A stretch of 64,000 nucleotides of DNA, taken from contig CAVVGZ010000004.1 of assembly GCA_963747965.1 (NCBI GenBank), positions 372,001-436,000 of the forward strand, in the 5' to 3' direction. The position numbers and the translations under genes are program-made. This document shows positions 45,556 to 54,949 of the stretch, piece by piece. Origin of the DNA: CAVVGZ01 sp963747965 (lineage in GTDB: Bacteria; Chloroflexota; Anaerolineae; Anaerolineales; Anaerolineaceae). The notes beneath the pieces were generated by a model. That model was not told the origin of the DNA, did no database searches, and saw nothing but the letters and a program-made list of their open reading frames with translations. How positions within the stretch are numbered: position 1 is the first letter of the stretch; each line of letters opens with the position of its first letter.

Positions 45556-45803
45556 TGAAGCCCCTCCTTACTGAGAAAACGTACAAAACGGTTACACTCT
45601 TGAGAATCTTCCAGAAGTTCGATTATTGCGGAAAATTCGTCCTTGCTGATACGGGAAATTAATAAAGGTTGGACGATAATCGCCAATTGTGCAAGAAATA
45701 ACCTCAACGGACCGGAAGTATTTAATATGAAGCATGCAGTTTCTTGGAAACCCCAACGTTGCAAAGAATCTGACCAGGAATACCAGAATTTTGCTTCTTG
45801 CAT
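45552..45803 (-). CDS. small protein opening the membrane operon, unknown
   Basis: 83 residues (WYSWSDSLQRWGFQETACFI, PLRLFLAQLAIIVQPLLISR, EFSAIIELLEDSQECNRFVR) with a mildly hydrophobic middle. It overlaps the next gene as ATGA, which supports translation. I do not recognise it. As the first gene it defines the probable 5' end of the eight-gene operon; 66 bases lie before the PIG-L gene upstream. Confidence 0.6.
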   Translation of the reverse strand: MQEAKFWYSWSDSLQRWGFQETACFILNTSGPLRLFLAQLAIIVQPLLISRISKDEFSAIIELLEDSQECNRFVRFLSKEGLH

Positions 45804-45869
45804 ATTATGAGTATAGCATAATTTATTAAGAGAATTTCCTATAGCTTAATTATTTATGAAAAATAGTTC

Positions 45870-46604
45870 TTATTCTTCATACCACAACATCTTTCCCCCG
45901 CCGTTCAGCCAATAAGCGTAAATCGCAGCGTACATGGCCTGGTTATCGGTCCAAAATGTACTGATCTGGGATTGGTATGCAGAAACCGCCTTTTGCCAGG
46001 ACAATAAACTGTCCTCATCAACGGAAAATAATTGTTCCTGCCAATCACACCTGATATATCGATCTAACTCAAATTGTGGATTAATCACGTAGGGATATTC
46101 TGCATAGTAACAGGAACGGGAACCAACCCTTTCCCCTGCCAGGCGGGCTAATTGGTGATCTACGTGGTTACCAATTGTCAACGGGAGTACAAGTTGAGCC
46201 GATTCCGGAACCGATTCCTGAAGCTTCTGGTGAAGTTCCCTGACCAGGGATTCCTCCCGATAGTCAAATTTCCGGAAAAGATCGTTTTCTTTCATAATTA
46301 CCGGTTCTAATGTTTCCGGAAAGCGCCGGTAAATGCAATCCGGGTAGTTAAAATGGATTGAACCGGCTCCTAACTGATTACAGGCTAGAAGATCTTCCTC
46401 CCTGCGAATCGAAACCGGATTGTTTTCTGCATTCCAGCGGGTATGCAGCTCCCGGGCAAATGGGGTCAATTCATGATTGGGGGGATCACCAGCACAGATC
46501 GTCCAAACCTGCACCTGATGGCCGGCTTTAATTTGTTCGCAAATCAGGCCGCCGCAGGACAACACAACATCATCAAGGTGGGGCGATAAATAAATCCAAT
46601 TCAT
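45870..46604 (-). CDS. PIG-L family deacetylase
   Basis: Zn-dependent N-acetyl-sugar deacetylase of the LmbE/PIG-L group. The metal motif SPHLDDVVLSCGG (HxDD) and the later NHVDHQLARLAG (HxxxH-type) are seen, with a 244-residue normal length. Substrate unknown; members act on GlcNAc-inositol, bacillithiol precursors or chitobiose. It is the last gene of the heat-shock operon, 62 bases after prmA. Confidence 0.85.
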   Translation of the reverse strand: MNWIYLSPHLDDVVLSCGGLICEQIKAGHQVQVWTICAGDPPNHELTPFARELHTRWNAENNPVSIRREEDLLACNQLGAGSIHFNYPDCIYRRFPETLEPVIMKENDLFRKFDYREESLVRELHQKLQESVPESAQLVLPLTIGNHVDHQLARLAGERVGSRSCYYAEYPYVINPQFELDRYIRCDWQEQLFSVDEDSLLSWQKAVSAYQSQISTFWTDNQAMYAAIYAYWLNGGGKMLWYEE

Positions 46605-46666
46605 GGGTATGGGTGCAATAGAGGATGATTAAATATTATTTTCCGAAAAATTACCAGGAGCCTGGA

Positions 46667-47602
46667 TTATGCCATTGGCCCTTTTCGATATGCCAGTGCA
46701 ATCCAGTCATTTTGCTGCATGAAATCAACCTGTATCAGACCATTCGCCTCAGCTGCCTGTTGAATTCTTGTTGCCTGGTCTTCCAGGATACCAGCCAGCA
46801 ATAGTATTCCGCCGGATTCAACAATATCAGCCAGCCCGTCATTAAAGAGGTTAAGAATTACCGGGGTGAGGATATTGGCTACAACAAGGTGGGCGTTTGA
46901 TAGAGAATAATCCCCTGCCTTAATTTCATGCAAGGATCCAAGGTGAATATCCAATTTTTCCAAAACCTGGTTTGTAGTACCGTTATCAAAAGAAGCTTTT
47001 ACAGCATCCTTGTCTGTATCAACGGCCATTACGGCCGAGGCACCAAGTTTCGCTGCAGCAATGGAAAGAATACCTGACCCGCAGCCAAGATCTATCACAT
47101 TCATGCCGGGTTGGAGATATTTTTCGATTAATACCAGGCACAGCTGGGTGGAAGGATGCGTGCCGGTACCAAATGCCATGCTGGGATCGATTCGAATCGC
47201 AACTCGCTGGGGATCTTCTTCGGTTATCCATGCCGGAAGGATAAGAATCCGGTCTCCCAAATTTATGGGGTGATAATTTTTCTTCCAGGCTTCCATCCAG
47301 TTCTCATCTTCAATCTTGCGGAAAACCGGGTCAGGCAGTTCTCTAATTTTCCCCATGAAAAACAACGCCTGCATAAGTTTTTGGCGTTTTTCCTCAAGCT
47401 GGTCATCAAGGGCCATATAACCAAAAACACGCACATTACCTGCAGGAATATACGTTTCTTCAGCTTCATCGAATACAACGGGGGTTTCAATTACAACCCC
47501 GTTGACGAAATGTTCAGAGAGCATGGCCGCCAAGGCCTCTGCCATCTCCCCATCCACATCGAGAGACACTTCAAGCCAGTAGGCTTTATCCACCAAGGAC
47601 AT
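46667..47602 (-). CDS. prmA: ribosomal protein L11 methyltransferase
   Basis: Trimethylates L11 using S-adenosylmethionine. The family start, WLEVSLDVDGEMAEALAAML, the SAM-binding NVIDLGCGSGILSIAAAKLG, RIDPSMAFGTGTHPSTQLCL and VVANILTPVILNLFNDGLAD are complete. 311 residues. Its start overlaps dnaJ by 17 bases, a frequent arrangement in Gram-positive-type heat-shock operons. Confidence 0.92.
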   Translation of the reverse strand: MSLVDKAYWLEVSLDVDGEMAEALAAMLSEHFVNGVVIETPVVFDEAEETYIPAGNVRVFGYMALDDQLEEKRQKLMQALFFMGKIRELPDPVFRKIEDENWMEAWKKNYHPINLGDRILILPAWITEEDPQRVAIRIDPSMAFGTGTHPSTQLCLVLIEKYLQPGMNVIDLGCGSGILSIAAAKLGASAVMAVDTDKDAVKASFDNGTTNQVLEKLDIHLGSLHEIKAGDYSLSNAHLVVANILTPVILNLFNDGLADIVESGGILLLAGILEDQATRIQQAAEANGLIQVDFMQQNDWIALAYRKGPMA

Positions 47603-48701
47603 CCTTCAAGCGGTCAAGAAAACTTTTTTCCTGAGGAAGAACTTCACTGCCAAGCGTCTTAGCCAGCTCTTCAAACAGGTCTCTCTGCTCAGATGTCAAG
47701 CGGGTTGGAATATCAACATTAATAATCACCATCTGGTCTCCCCGGCCGTTGTTACGAACAAAGGGTACGCCTTTACTTTTCATGGTGAATATTTTTCCAG
47801 GTTGGGTGCCGGGTGGTATGGTCAACTTTTCTATCCCGTGGACAGTTGGTACTTCAATCTCTGCACCGACAGCAGCCTGGGCGATATTGATATTCAAATC
47901 CAGGTAGATATCACTTTTTCGACGTTTAAAGAATTTATGGTCAAGAACCGTAATATCGATATAGAGATTTCCGTTTGGACCACCATTCAGTCCCGGTTGA
48001 CCCTCCCCTGCCAAACGTATCTGGTTGCCATTGTCAACACCAGCCGGTATGGAGACCATTTTGGTAAGATTCTTCCGTTCGAGTCCGCGCCCTTTACAGA
48101 CTTTGCAAGGGGTGGATATCAGGGAACCTTTTCCATTGCATTTAGGGCAGGTGGTCACCTGGACCATGGAACCGAGGAAAGTCTGCCGGACAGTTTGAAC
48201 TTCCCCTCTCCCCCCGCATGTGGAACAGGTTTCAGGAGTAGTGCCAGGCTCAGCTCCATTCCCGTTGCACCTGCTGCAGACCTCATCCCGGGTAATTTTA
48301 ATTTCTTTATCCACCCCAAAAATGGCTTCTTCAAATGCCAGGGTCAGATTGTAGGAAAAATCCGCTCCTCTCCGCGGGGCATTGCGGTTACGCCGGCGGT
48401 TTGATGTTCCAAAACCAAAAAATTCTTCAAATAGATCTGAGAAATCAAACGTGGTGTAATCGGGCATTCCACCCATTCCATTCAGACCGGCATGCCCATA
48501 GCGATCGTAAGCAGCCCGTTTTTCCTGGTCTGAAAGCACGGCATAGGCTTCGTTTATTTCTTTGAATTTTTCTTCTGCATCAGCTGCCTGGTTTACATCA
48601 GGATGGAATTGGCGTGCCAGATTGCGAAATGCCGACTTCAATTCATCTGGAGTGGCATTTCTGGATACCCCTAATATTTCATAATAGTCTCTTTGAGCCA
48701 T
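47586..48701 (-). CDS. dnaJ: chaperone protein DnaJ
   Basis: Co-chaperone stimulating DnaK. J domain with HPD (RNLARQFHPDVNQAADAEEK), Gly/Phe-rich linker, four zinc repeats of CxxCxGxG type (CSRCNGNGAEP, CSTCGGRGE, CPKCNGKGS, CKVCKGRG) and C-terminal substrate domains (GVDNGNQIRLAGEGQPGLNG). 371 residues, full type I DnaJ. Confidence 0.96.
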   Translation of the reverse strand: MAQRDYYEILGVSRNATPDELKSAFRNLARQFHPDVNQAADAEEKFKEINEAYAVLSDQEKRAAYDRYGHAGLNGMGGMPDYTTFDFSDLFEEFFGFGTSNRRRNRNAPRRGADFSYNLTLAFEEAIFGVDKEIKITRDEVCSRCNGNGAEPGTTPETCSTCGGRGEVQTVRQTFLGSMVQVTTCPKCNGKGSLISTPCKVCKGRGLERKNLTKMVSIPAGVDNGNQIRLAGEGQPGLNGGPNGNLYIDITVLDHKFFKRRKSDIYLDLNINIAQAAVGAEIEVPTVHGIEKLTIPPGTQPGKIFTMKSKGVPFVRNNGRGDQMVIINVDIPTRLTSEQRDLFEELAKTLGSEVLPQEKSFLDRLKDVLGG

Positions 48702-48715
48702 AACTGGTTAATAAT

Positions 48716-48753
48716 AACAGGTTTTTGACAGCCTGAACCGCCAAAAACCTGTT
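48716..48753 (-). other. intergenic hairpin between dnaK and dnaJ
   Basis: Perfect 12-bp stem AACAGGTTTTTG / CAAAAACCTGTT with a 14-base loop in the 75-base gap. No T run follows, so it is more likely an mRNA-stability or processing element that sets dnaK above dnaJ than a terminator. Confidence 0.5.
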
Positions 48754-48776
48754 TATCCTGCTCCTCGTTTATAAAT

Positions 48777-50684
48777 TTATTCGCTGGTAAATTCCCCGTC
48801 CACTACTTCTTCCCCGCCCGGGGTTCCCCCGCTCTGGTCTGGACTGGGTTCCGTTTGTCCGGGTTCCCCGCCTGCAGGGTTTTGCTGCTGGTATAGGCTT
48901 GCGCCAACCTGCTGTATAAGTTGTCCCAATTCATCCGCTGCGGAGCGGATCTCGGTTGCATTATCACGTTGTGAAATTTCCCGAACTGATTTTACTTTTT
49001 CTTCGATCTTGCTCTTATCATCAGCAGAGACCTTGTCTCCTAAATCCCGCAGGGTTTTCTCAGATGTGTAGGCTGTGTTATCAGCATAATTGCGAGCTTC
49101 AATTAACTCCTTGCGATTTTTATCTTCTTCAGCATGAGTTTCCGCATCCCGGCGCATCCGTTCAACTTCCTGGTCAGTCAACCCGGAAGATGCCGTAATA
49201 GTGATCTTCTGGCTCTTACCGGTGGCTTTGTCCATTGCGGTCACATTCAAAATACCATTTGCATCGATGTCAAAAGTCACTTCTACTTGGGGTATTCCCC
49301 GTGGTGCCGGAGGAATCCCATCCAGGACAAATTTTCCCAGGGATTTGTTGTCAACCGCCATAGGCCGTTCTCCCTGCAGAACATTAATTTCCACCTGGGT
49401 TTGACCATCCGATGCTGTTGAAAAAATTTGGCTCTTGCGGGTAGGGACAGTTGTATTGCGTTCAATTAGCGGCGTGGCTACCCCTCCCAGAGTTTCTACA
49501 GACAATGTCAGGGGGGTTACATCCAGCAGGAGAATATCCTTTACCTCTCCACCCAGCACACCAGCCTGTATGGCTGCCCCAATAGCCACAACTTCATCCG
49601 GATTGACACCTTTATGCGGTTCTTTATTAAATAATTTTCGGACAGCATCCTGCACAGCAGGCATACGCGTCATACCGCCAACCAGGACAACCTCATTTAT
49701 ATCGGAAGGTTTCATACTGGCATCATCCAGGGCGGTTTTTACCGGTTTTAGACTCCGCTCGATCAGGTCTTCTGTCAGCTGCTCAAACTTGGAGCGGGTC
49801 AGGTTCATCACCAGGTGTTTTGGACCGGTGCTGTCTGCTGTCAGGTAAGGCAGGTTGATCTCTGTCTGCATTACGCTGGAAAGCTCTATCTTGGCTTTTT
49901 CTGATGCTTCCTTAAGACGCTGCAGCGCCTGACGGTCCTGCGAGATATCTATCCCATTGCTCTTCTTGAATTCACCAATTAAGTAATCCATCACGCGGTT
50001 GTCAAAATCATCGCCTCCCAGGAAAGTATCTCCAGAGGTGGACCGCACCTGGAAAACTCCTTCGCCAACATCAAGAATGGAAATATCAAATGTACCTCCA
50101 CCAAGATCATAAACGGCGATCACTTCATTCTTTTTCTTATCCAATCCATAGGCAAGCGACGACGCGGTTGGTTCATTGATGATTCGCAATACTTCCAGCC
50201 CGGCGATTTTGCCTGCATCCTTGGTTGCATTGCGTTGTGCATCATTAAAATATGCCGGGACAGTGATCACTGCCTGGGTAATGCTTTCTCCCAAATATGC
50301 CTCTGCGTCTGATTTTAATTTCGCCAGGATCATGGCTGAAATTTCCGGAGGTGAGTAATCCTTATCATCCAGCCTTACCCGGATATCACCATTGGGAGCC
50401 TTTGACACCTTGTAGGGTACCCGCTGAAGCGATTTTTGTACTTCCGGATCATCAAATTTTCTGCCCATAAATCTTTTAATAGAAAAGATTGTATTTTCGG
50501 GGTTTACAATCGACTGATTACGAGCCGTACGCCCCACCAATCTTTCGTGATTTTTATTCACGGCAACCACGGATGGGAGCAGCCGCTCCCCTTCTGCCGT
50601 GGGTATAACCGTGGGCTCACCACCTATCATCACAGCAACTACCGAGTTTGTTGTTCCTAAATCAATTCCAATTATTTTTCCCAT
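48777..50684 (-). CDS. dnaK: chaperone protein DnaK (Hsp70)
   Basis: ATP-dependent folding chaperone. MGKIIGIDLGTTNSVVAVM, VPAYFNDAQRNATKDAGKIA, AVYDLGGGTFDISILD, VLVGGMTRMPAVQDAVRKLF and DVTPLTLSVETLGGV are canonical. 635 residues with an acidic Gly/Pro-rich lid tail. GrpE is 10 bases upstream and dnaJ 75 bases downstream. Confidence 0.98.
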   Translation of the reverse strand: MGKIIGIDLGTTNSVVAVMIGGEPTVIPTAEGERLLPSVVAVNKNHERLVGRTARNQSIVNPENTIFSIKRFMGRKFDDPEVQKSLQRVPYKVSKAPNGDIRVRLDDKDYSPPEISAMILAKLKSDAEAYLGESITQAVITVPAYFNDAQRNATKDAGKIAGLEVLRIINEPTASSLAYGLDKKKNEVIAVYDLGGGTFDISILDVGEGVFQVRSTSGDTFLGGDDFDNRVMDYLIGEFKKSNGIDISQDRQALQRLKEASEKAKIELSSVMQTEINLPYLTADSTGPKHLVMNLTRSKFEQLTEDLIERSLKPVKTALDDASMKPSDINEVVLVGGMTRMPAVQDAVRKLFNKEPHKGVNPDEVVAIGAAIQAGVLGGEVKDILLLDVTPLTLSVETLGGVATPLIERNTTVPTRKSQIFSTASDGQTQVEINVLQGERPMAVDNKSLGKFVLDGIPPAPRGIPQVEVTFDIDANGILNVTAMDKATGKSQKITITASSGLTDQEVERMRRDAETHAEEDKNRKELIEARNYADNTAYTSEKTLRDLGDKVSADDKSKIEEKVKSVREISQRDNATEIRSAADELGQLIQQVGASLYQQQNPAGGEPGQTEPSPDQSGGTPGGEEVVDGEFTSE

Positions 50685-50694
50685 AAAATGCCTC

Positions 50695-51306
50695 CTAGCG
50701 AGCTACGCGAACTTTAGCCGGGCGCAAGACCCGGTCTCCAAACCTATATCCTCTTTGAAGCACTTCAATAACCTCTCCACTTTCAAAATTTGGATCTGAT
50801 TCATTAGAAATGGCTTCATGTACATTCGGGTCAAAATACCCTTGTTCTGCTTCTATTTGTTTAACACCTTCCGATTCAAGTATCGATCGCAGTTTTCTTG
50901 ATATTAATTCAATTCCCTCTGCCCAATTCTTTCCTTCTCCACCATCAGGTTTTGATTTCAAGGCAAGTTCAAGATCATCCAAAATCTGCAGGTAATTTTT
51001 TATAATATCACCCTTAATTTGGTTTCCAGAGGAAACCTGATCGCGTTCTATCCTCTTCTTATAGTTGATAAAATCTGCTCTTTCCCGCTGCCAGCCTTCA
51101 AAATTTTCAGCTGACTTGATCCTGATTGCTTCCATTTGCTCCTTGAGAGCCTCATATTGCATCAGGGACACGACCTCTCCTCCGGTTTCATCCGCTAATT
51201 CAGGCGGGGTAGCGGTATCACCTTCAGTTGATTCAAAAGGTGTTTTTATTTCAACAGGCTGCCCATCTATTTTCTTCCTATGTTTTTCTTGCTTTGGTTT
51301 ATCCAT
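50695..51306 (-). CDS. grpE: nucleotide exchange factor GrpE
   Basis: Releases ADP from DnaK. Disordered acidic N-terminus, coiled coil (QYEALKEQMEAIRIKSAENF), DFINYKKRIERDQVS, ILDDLELALKSKPD and the C-terminal beta domain (GYRFGDRVLRPAKVRVAR). ATG 51306 is behind GGAG at 6 bases; TTG 51309 is less likely. About 203 residues. Confidence 0.95.
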   Translation of the reverse strand: MDKPKQEKHRKKIDGQPVEIKTPFESTEGDTATPPELADETGGEVVSLMQYEALKEQMEAIRIKSAENFEGWQRERADFINYKKRIERDQVSSGNQIKGDIIKNYLQILDDLELALKSKPDGGEGKNWAEGIELISRKLRSILESEGVKQIEAEQGYFDPNVHEAISNESDPNFESGEVIEVLQRGYRFGDRVLRPAKVRVAR

Positions 51307-51378
51307 CAATTCTCCAGTTACTCTTTCATACCATTCGAATTAATTCAAGAATTTTTACCATCCGAAATGGAAATAGTA

Positions 51379-52422
51379 TCAATCGACAAGTGCATCAGTT
51401 ACCATGCTGCTTAATAAGTTGGACATAAACCGCACCGTAGAGATAGTCCGGTCATAAGGCATGCGCATTGGGCCCAGCACTCCGAGAGTACCCATCGCCA
51501 AACCTGGTACACCGTACCGGGATAGAATAACGGAACACTGTTTTAATTCCTGCATGTTCCCTTCACCCCCAATGACCACCTGAACACCACCCACCTGATT
51601 GGTTAATAGTGTACTGGTAAGAATATCATAGAGTAAAGAGCGCTCCTCTAAAAGGTGAAGAGCGTGGCGTGCCTCCTTCGAACTGACAAACTCTGGTTCA
51701 GACATGACATTTGTCAGGCCGTCCAGATAGACTTCTCCGGAAGAAAATCCATCCGCCTGGTTCATTTCCTCAACAATCCAACCGGCAATATCACTTTCCA
51801 AACCCAGTAAATCTGCCTTTATGGATGTTATTGTCCTGGCTTCCTGGCTTCTAAATAATTGGACCATTTTCTCGGCGATGATTGAAAGCTGATTCTGGGG
51901 TATCGGATCGTCAAGCGAGATGATTCTCTGGTGTACGGAGCCGCCTGTAAGCACCAAAACCATGAGGACTTGTTTTCCTTGGGTCACGATGAGCTCAAGG
52001 TGTTTTAATCTGGGAATCTCGGGCATTGGAGTCGTTACAAGGGAAGCCGCTCTGGAGATATTTGCTAGAATCGATGCCGCCAGAGGACCCCATTGTTCTA
52101 CATCATGCCGCATTTGGAAGAACTGGTGACTTATCGTATGCCGCACCTGTACGGGCAGGTCAATTTGCTGTAATAAGTGGCTGACAAAATATCGGTATCC
52201 CTTCTCATTTGGCTGACGCCCTGCCGAAGTATGGGGTTGATCAATATATCCAAGGTCAGCCAGGACTGACAATTCATTCCGAATAGTAGCTGAACTCATA
52301 TCCAGGTGGTATTTTTCCATCAATAACCTCGATCCAACCGGATTTGCCGAGTGGATATACTCGTGCACCAGAAGGGTCAGGATAAATTTTTGGCGGTCAG
52401 TTAATTCAGCTTTCTCAGACAT
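51379..52422 (-). CDS. hrcA: heat-inducible transcription repressor HrcA
   Basis: Represses the operon by binding CIRCE. N-terminal winged helix (LTDRQKFILTLLVHEYIHSA, SSATIRNELSVLADLGYIDQ, PHTSAGRQPNEKGYRYFV) and the GAF-like and C-terminal parts (VVIGGEGNMQELKQCSVILS, LGPMRMPYDRTISTVRFMS). ATG 52422 is just after the CIRCE element. The frame could extend to 52,551, but that would run through CIRCE and promoter, so the short start is right. 347 residues. Confidence 0.95.
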   Translation of the reverse strand: MSEKAELTDRQKFILTLLVHEYIHSANPVGSRLLMEKYHLDMSSATIRNELSVLADLGYIDQPHTSAGRQPNEKGYRYFVSHLLQQIDLPVQVRHTISHQFFQMRHDVEQWGPLAASILANISRAASLVTTPMPEIPRLKHLELIVTQGKQVLMVLVLTGGSVHQRIISLDDPIPQNQLSIIAEKMVQLFRSQEARTITSIKADLLGLESDIAGWIVEEMNQADGFSSGEVYLDGLTNVMSEPEFVSSKEARHALHLLEERSLLYDILTSTLLTNQVGGVQVVIGGEGNMQELKQCSVILSRYGVPGLAMGTLGVLGPMRMPYDRTISTVRFMSNLLSSMVTDALVD

Positions 52423-52433
52423 TCTCCATCCTA

Positions 52434-52460
52434 TTAGCACTCTCGCTACGAGAGTGCTAA
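52434..52460 (-). promoter_or_regulatory. CIRCE operator
   Basis: TTAGCACTC-N9-GAGTGCTAA with perfect half-sites (52,434-52,442 and 52,452-52,460), the HrcA binding site. It lies 11 bases upstream of the hrcA start and just after the predicted transcription start, giving autoregulation of the chaperone operon. Confidence 0.97.
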
Positions 52461-52473
52461 AATATCGCTTTTT

Positions 52474-52502
52474 ATAATACCACGCACCTATCCCTCCGTC
52501 AA
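52474..52502 (-). promoter_or_regulatory. sigma-70-type promoter of the hrcA operon
   Basis: On the minus strand: -35 TTGACG (52,502-52,497), a 17-base spacer, -10 TATTAT (52,479-52,474). Transcription would begin near 52,467, so CIRCE is at the very start of the leader. Confidence 0.8.
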
Positions 52503-52711
52503 GTTTCTCTGCTGTATTCTGATAAATTATTAATAATACGGATCTAAACACCAGGTGGCATCCAATTATTTTTATGGATAATTACTATCAGATGCTCTGG
52601 TTATTTTTTAAAAGCATCCGAATTTCACGTATAATTTAAAACCGAAAGTCCAGTGATTCGCACGCCACGGTATGTTTTTTAGACTGATCCCTTTCCAGGA
52701 GTGGAATAGGT

Positions 52712-54058
52712 ATGAATCGTTTACGGTTCCCATCCAGAAGAGCACCCATCTATCAAGATATTCCTGCACAAAAGTGGGATGATTGGCGGTGGCAGCTCAG
52801 CCACAGGTTGAACAGCCCTGCTGATTTTGAAAAAATTTTCACATTGACGGAAAGCGAGAGGTTTGCATTAGATAAAGAGGGGTTGTTCCGGGTAGAAATC
52901 ACCCCATATTTCGCCTCATTAATCGATCCTCAAGATCCCCAGGATCCTGTCCGAAAACAGGTAATTCCTACATCTGGTGAGATTATCCCTTTCAATGGAA
53001 TGATGGGAGATTCCCTGGCGGAAGATCTGCACTCCCCGGTCCCGGGCCTGGTCCACCGCTATCCTGACCGCGTATTAATGCTTGTGACGACTCAATGCGC
53101 TTCCTACTGCCGCTACTGCACGCGCGCCCGCATTGTCGGGGACCCCGCCTTAACTTTTTCGCGGGATGAGCATGAAGCACAAATTGATTACATTCGCCGC
53201 ACACCTCAGGTAAGGGATGTACTCCTTTCAGGGGGCGATCCGCTTACTCTTCCCCAAAAAGTATTGGAAGACCTTCTGGTAAAGCTGCGCAGTATTCCCC
53301 ACGTGGAAATCATCCGTATTGGTTCACGGGTTCCGGTATTTATGCCGCAGCGTATCACCACCGATCTTTGCGAAATGCTGCAAAGATATCATCCACTCTG
53401 GTTAAATACCCACGTTAATCACCCCAACGAAATCACTGCTGAACTTGCAGACGCTTGCGACAAACTCAGCCGGGCAGGCATCCCAATCGGCAACCAGACA
53501 GTACTCCTGGCAGGGATTAATGATTGTATCCATATTCAGCGTAAACTCGTCCACGACCTGGCAATAATCCGGGTCCGTCCTTATTATCTTTACCAGTGCG
53601 ATCTTGTGGAAGGAGCCGGACATTTTCGAACCCCGGTTGCCAAGGGTGTTGAGATTATTGAAGGATTACGCGGCCATACTTCGGGATTTTCTATCCCCCA
53701 ATATGTCGTTGATGGTCCAGGTGGAGCTGGAAAAGTCCCCATGGGTCCCAACTATCTTATCAGCATGTCGGATCATAAAATTGTTTTGCGCAATTACGAA
53801 GGAATGATCACTACCTATGAGGAACCAGTTGAGTACACTACCCACAATGCTCTCACCTGTAAATTCTGCCAGAATAAAAGGCCGGAACCTGGACAGAGCG
53901 GGATCAGTGGTCTGCTGGATGGTGATGAAATGCTCATCAGACCGGAGGGCTTTGAAGAACTGCATAAACGTGGTGGAGCAAGGCATCGATTGCGCAACCA
54001 GGATGACAAATGGAAACCGCTCGGAATTGGTCCCGGAAAAAGTACCGGTAATGATTAA
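52712..54058 (+). CDS. kamA: lysine 2,3-aminomutase family radical SAM enzyme
   Basis: Converts L-lysine to L-beta-lysine with SAM, a 4Fe-4S cluster and PLP. Radical SAM motif CASYCRYC (CxxxCxxC) near residue 132, VLLSGGDPLTLPQKVLEDLL, GSRVPVFMPQRIT and the PLP/zinc-type ends (QYVVDGPGGAGKVPMGPNYL; C-terminal CKFCQNKR). 448 residues. The product may serve as osmolyte or lysine breakdown intermediate; partner genes (acetyltransferase, 5,6-mutase) are not near. ATG 52712 has AGGAGTGG 8 bases upstream. Confidence 0.92.
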   Translation: MNRLRFPSRRAPIYQDIPAQKWDDWRWQLSHRLNSPADFEKIFTLTESERFALDKEGLFRVEITPYFASLIDPQDPQDPVRKQVIPTSGEIIPFNGMMGDSLAEDLHSPVPGLVHRYPDRVLMLVTTQCASYCRYCTRARIVGDPALTFSRDEHEAQIDYIRRTPQVRDVLLSGGDPLTLPQKVLEDLLVKLRSIPHVEIIRIGSRVPVFMPQRITTDLCEMLQRYHPLWLNTHVNHPNEITAELADACDKLSRAGIPIGNQTVLLAGINDCIHIQRKLVHDLAIIRVRPYYLYQCDLVEGAGHFRTPVAKGVEIIEGLRGHTSGFSIPQYVVDGPGGAGKVPMGPNYLISMSDHKIVLRNYEGMITTYEEPVEYTTHNALTCKFCQNKRPEPGQSGISGLLDGDEMLIRPEGFEELHKRGGARHRLRNQDDKWKPLGIGPGKSTGND

Positions 54059-54060
54059 AA

Positions 54061-54084
54061 AAATGCCCCAGGAATAGGGCATTT
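54061..54084. terminator. rho-independent terminator between kamA and the cytochrome operon
   Basis: Perfect 8-bp stem AAATGCCC / GGGCATTT with an 8-base loop, A-rich on the left and AAAAAT on the right. It can serve both convergent transcripts, most clearly the minus-strand cytochrome operon where a T-run follows the hairpin. Confidence 0.75.
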
Positions 54085-54106
54085 AAAAATAACACCAACA
54101 GGTTGG

Positions 54107-54839
54107 TCATTCCACTGTGGATTTTATCGCCCATCCTTCAACCGAGTGGCAGTCGTTACAATCAGCTTCCATATCATGGGGATTGTCATGACAGTCCTGA
54201 CACCTTAGTTTGGATTGATCATTAAAATTAGCATGACAGGTATGGCAGGTTGTCTGAATTCCTGTAATATGGGAATTCTCAGTAAATGGATCCGATCCGT
54301 GGGCTACCTGACCATGACAGGTGCTGCAGCGGTCAATGGAAGGATCTTTATGTCTGACATCCAGAAATTCATCATGAATGGTTGGTTCAATCGTGTTAAT
54401 TGTCCGTTTTGAAATATCTCCATGACAGGTGATGCACATGCTTTCAACCCTGGAATCTCCATAATAGCTTGGGGCAATCAGCAAGTTTGTATGGGCTTCT
54501 CCAAATGTTTTCGCCTCCCCATTACCCAAGTGACATGTGCTGCAGCCAAGCTGGGCATGATATCCGGTTAAATATACCGGATCGATAAAAACCTCATCAA
54601 CTGTAGCAGAATTGTTTGCAACATCCATCAGCGCATCTTTGTTTGTGTGGCAATCTACGCATGCCTGGGATTTCATCGAACCAAATCGTATCATCCCCTT
54701 CTTTAATAATTGGGGGTTCGTCTTTCGGAGAAATCCTACTGACGATGGGCACGACAATCGAACCAAGCAGGATTATAACTATAATGACAGCAAAAGCTAT
54801 CGGGGAAATCGTCCAATCAGGCCATTTTTTTGGAATCAT
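54107..54839 (-). CDS. membrane-anchored seven-heme cytochrome c (frameshifted)
   Basis: N-terminal helix (ISPIAFAVIIVIILLGSIVV) then, after an indel near 54,695, seven CxxCH sites: CVDCH, CSTCH, CITCH, CSTCH, CHTCH, CQDCH and CNDCH. The layout (one anchor plus multiheme domain) resembles NapC/NrfH-type quinol-oxidising cytochromes but has more hemes. About 240 residues. Last gene of the electron-transfer operon. Confidence 0.82.
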
Positions 54840-54949
54840 ATCAATATAACCTCACAAAAATGCGTGGATGCCGGCCGCAACAATAACAAATCTCATTATA
54901 AGACTTGAAAACAGAACTCCAATAGCATTGGCAAGGCAAATATTATCGT

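Noticed and set aside
51379..52551. Longer hrcA start at 52,551
   Set aside because: It would place the promoter and CIRCE operator inside the coding region.
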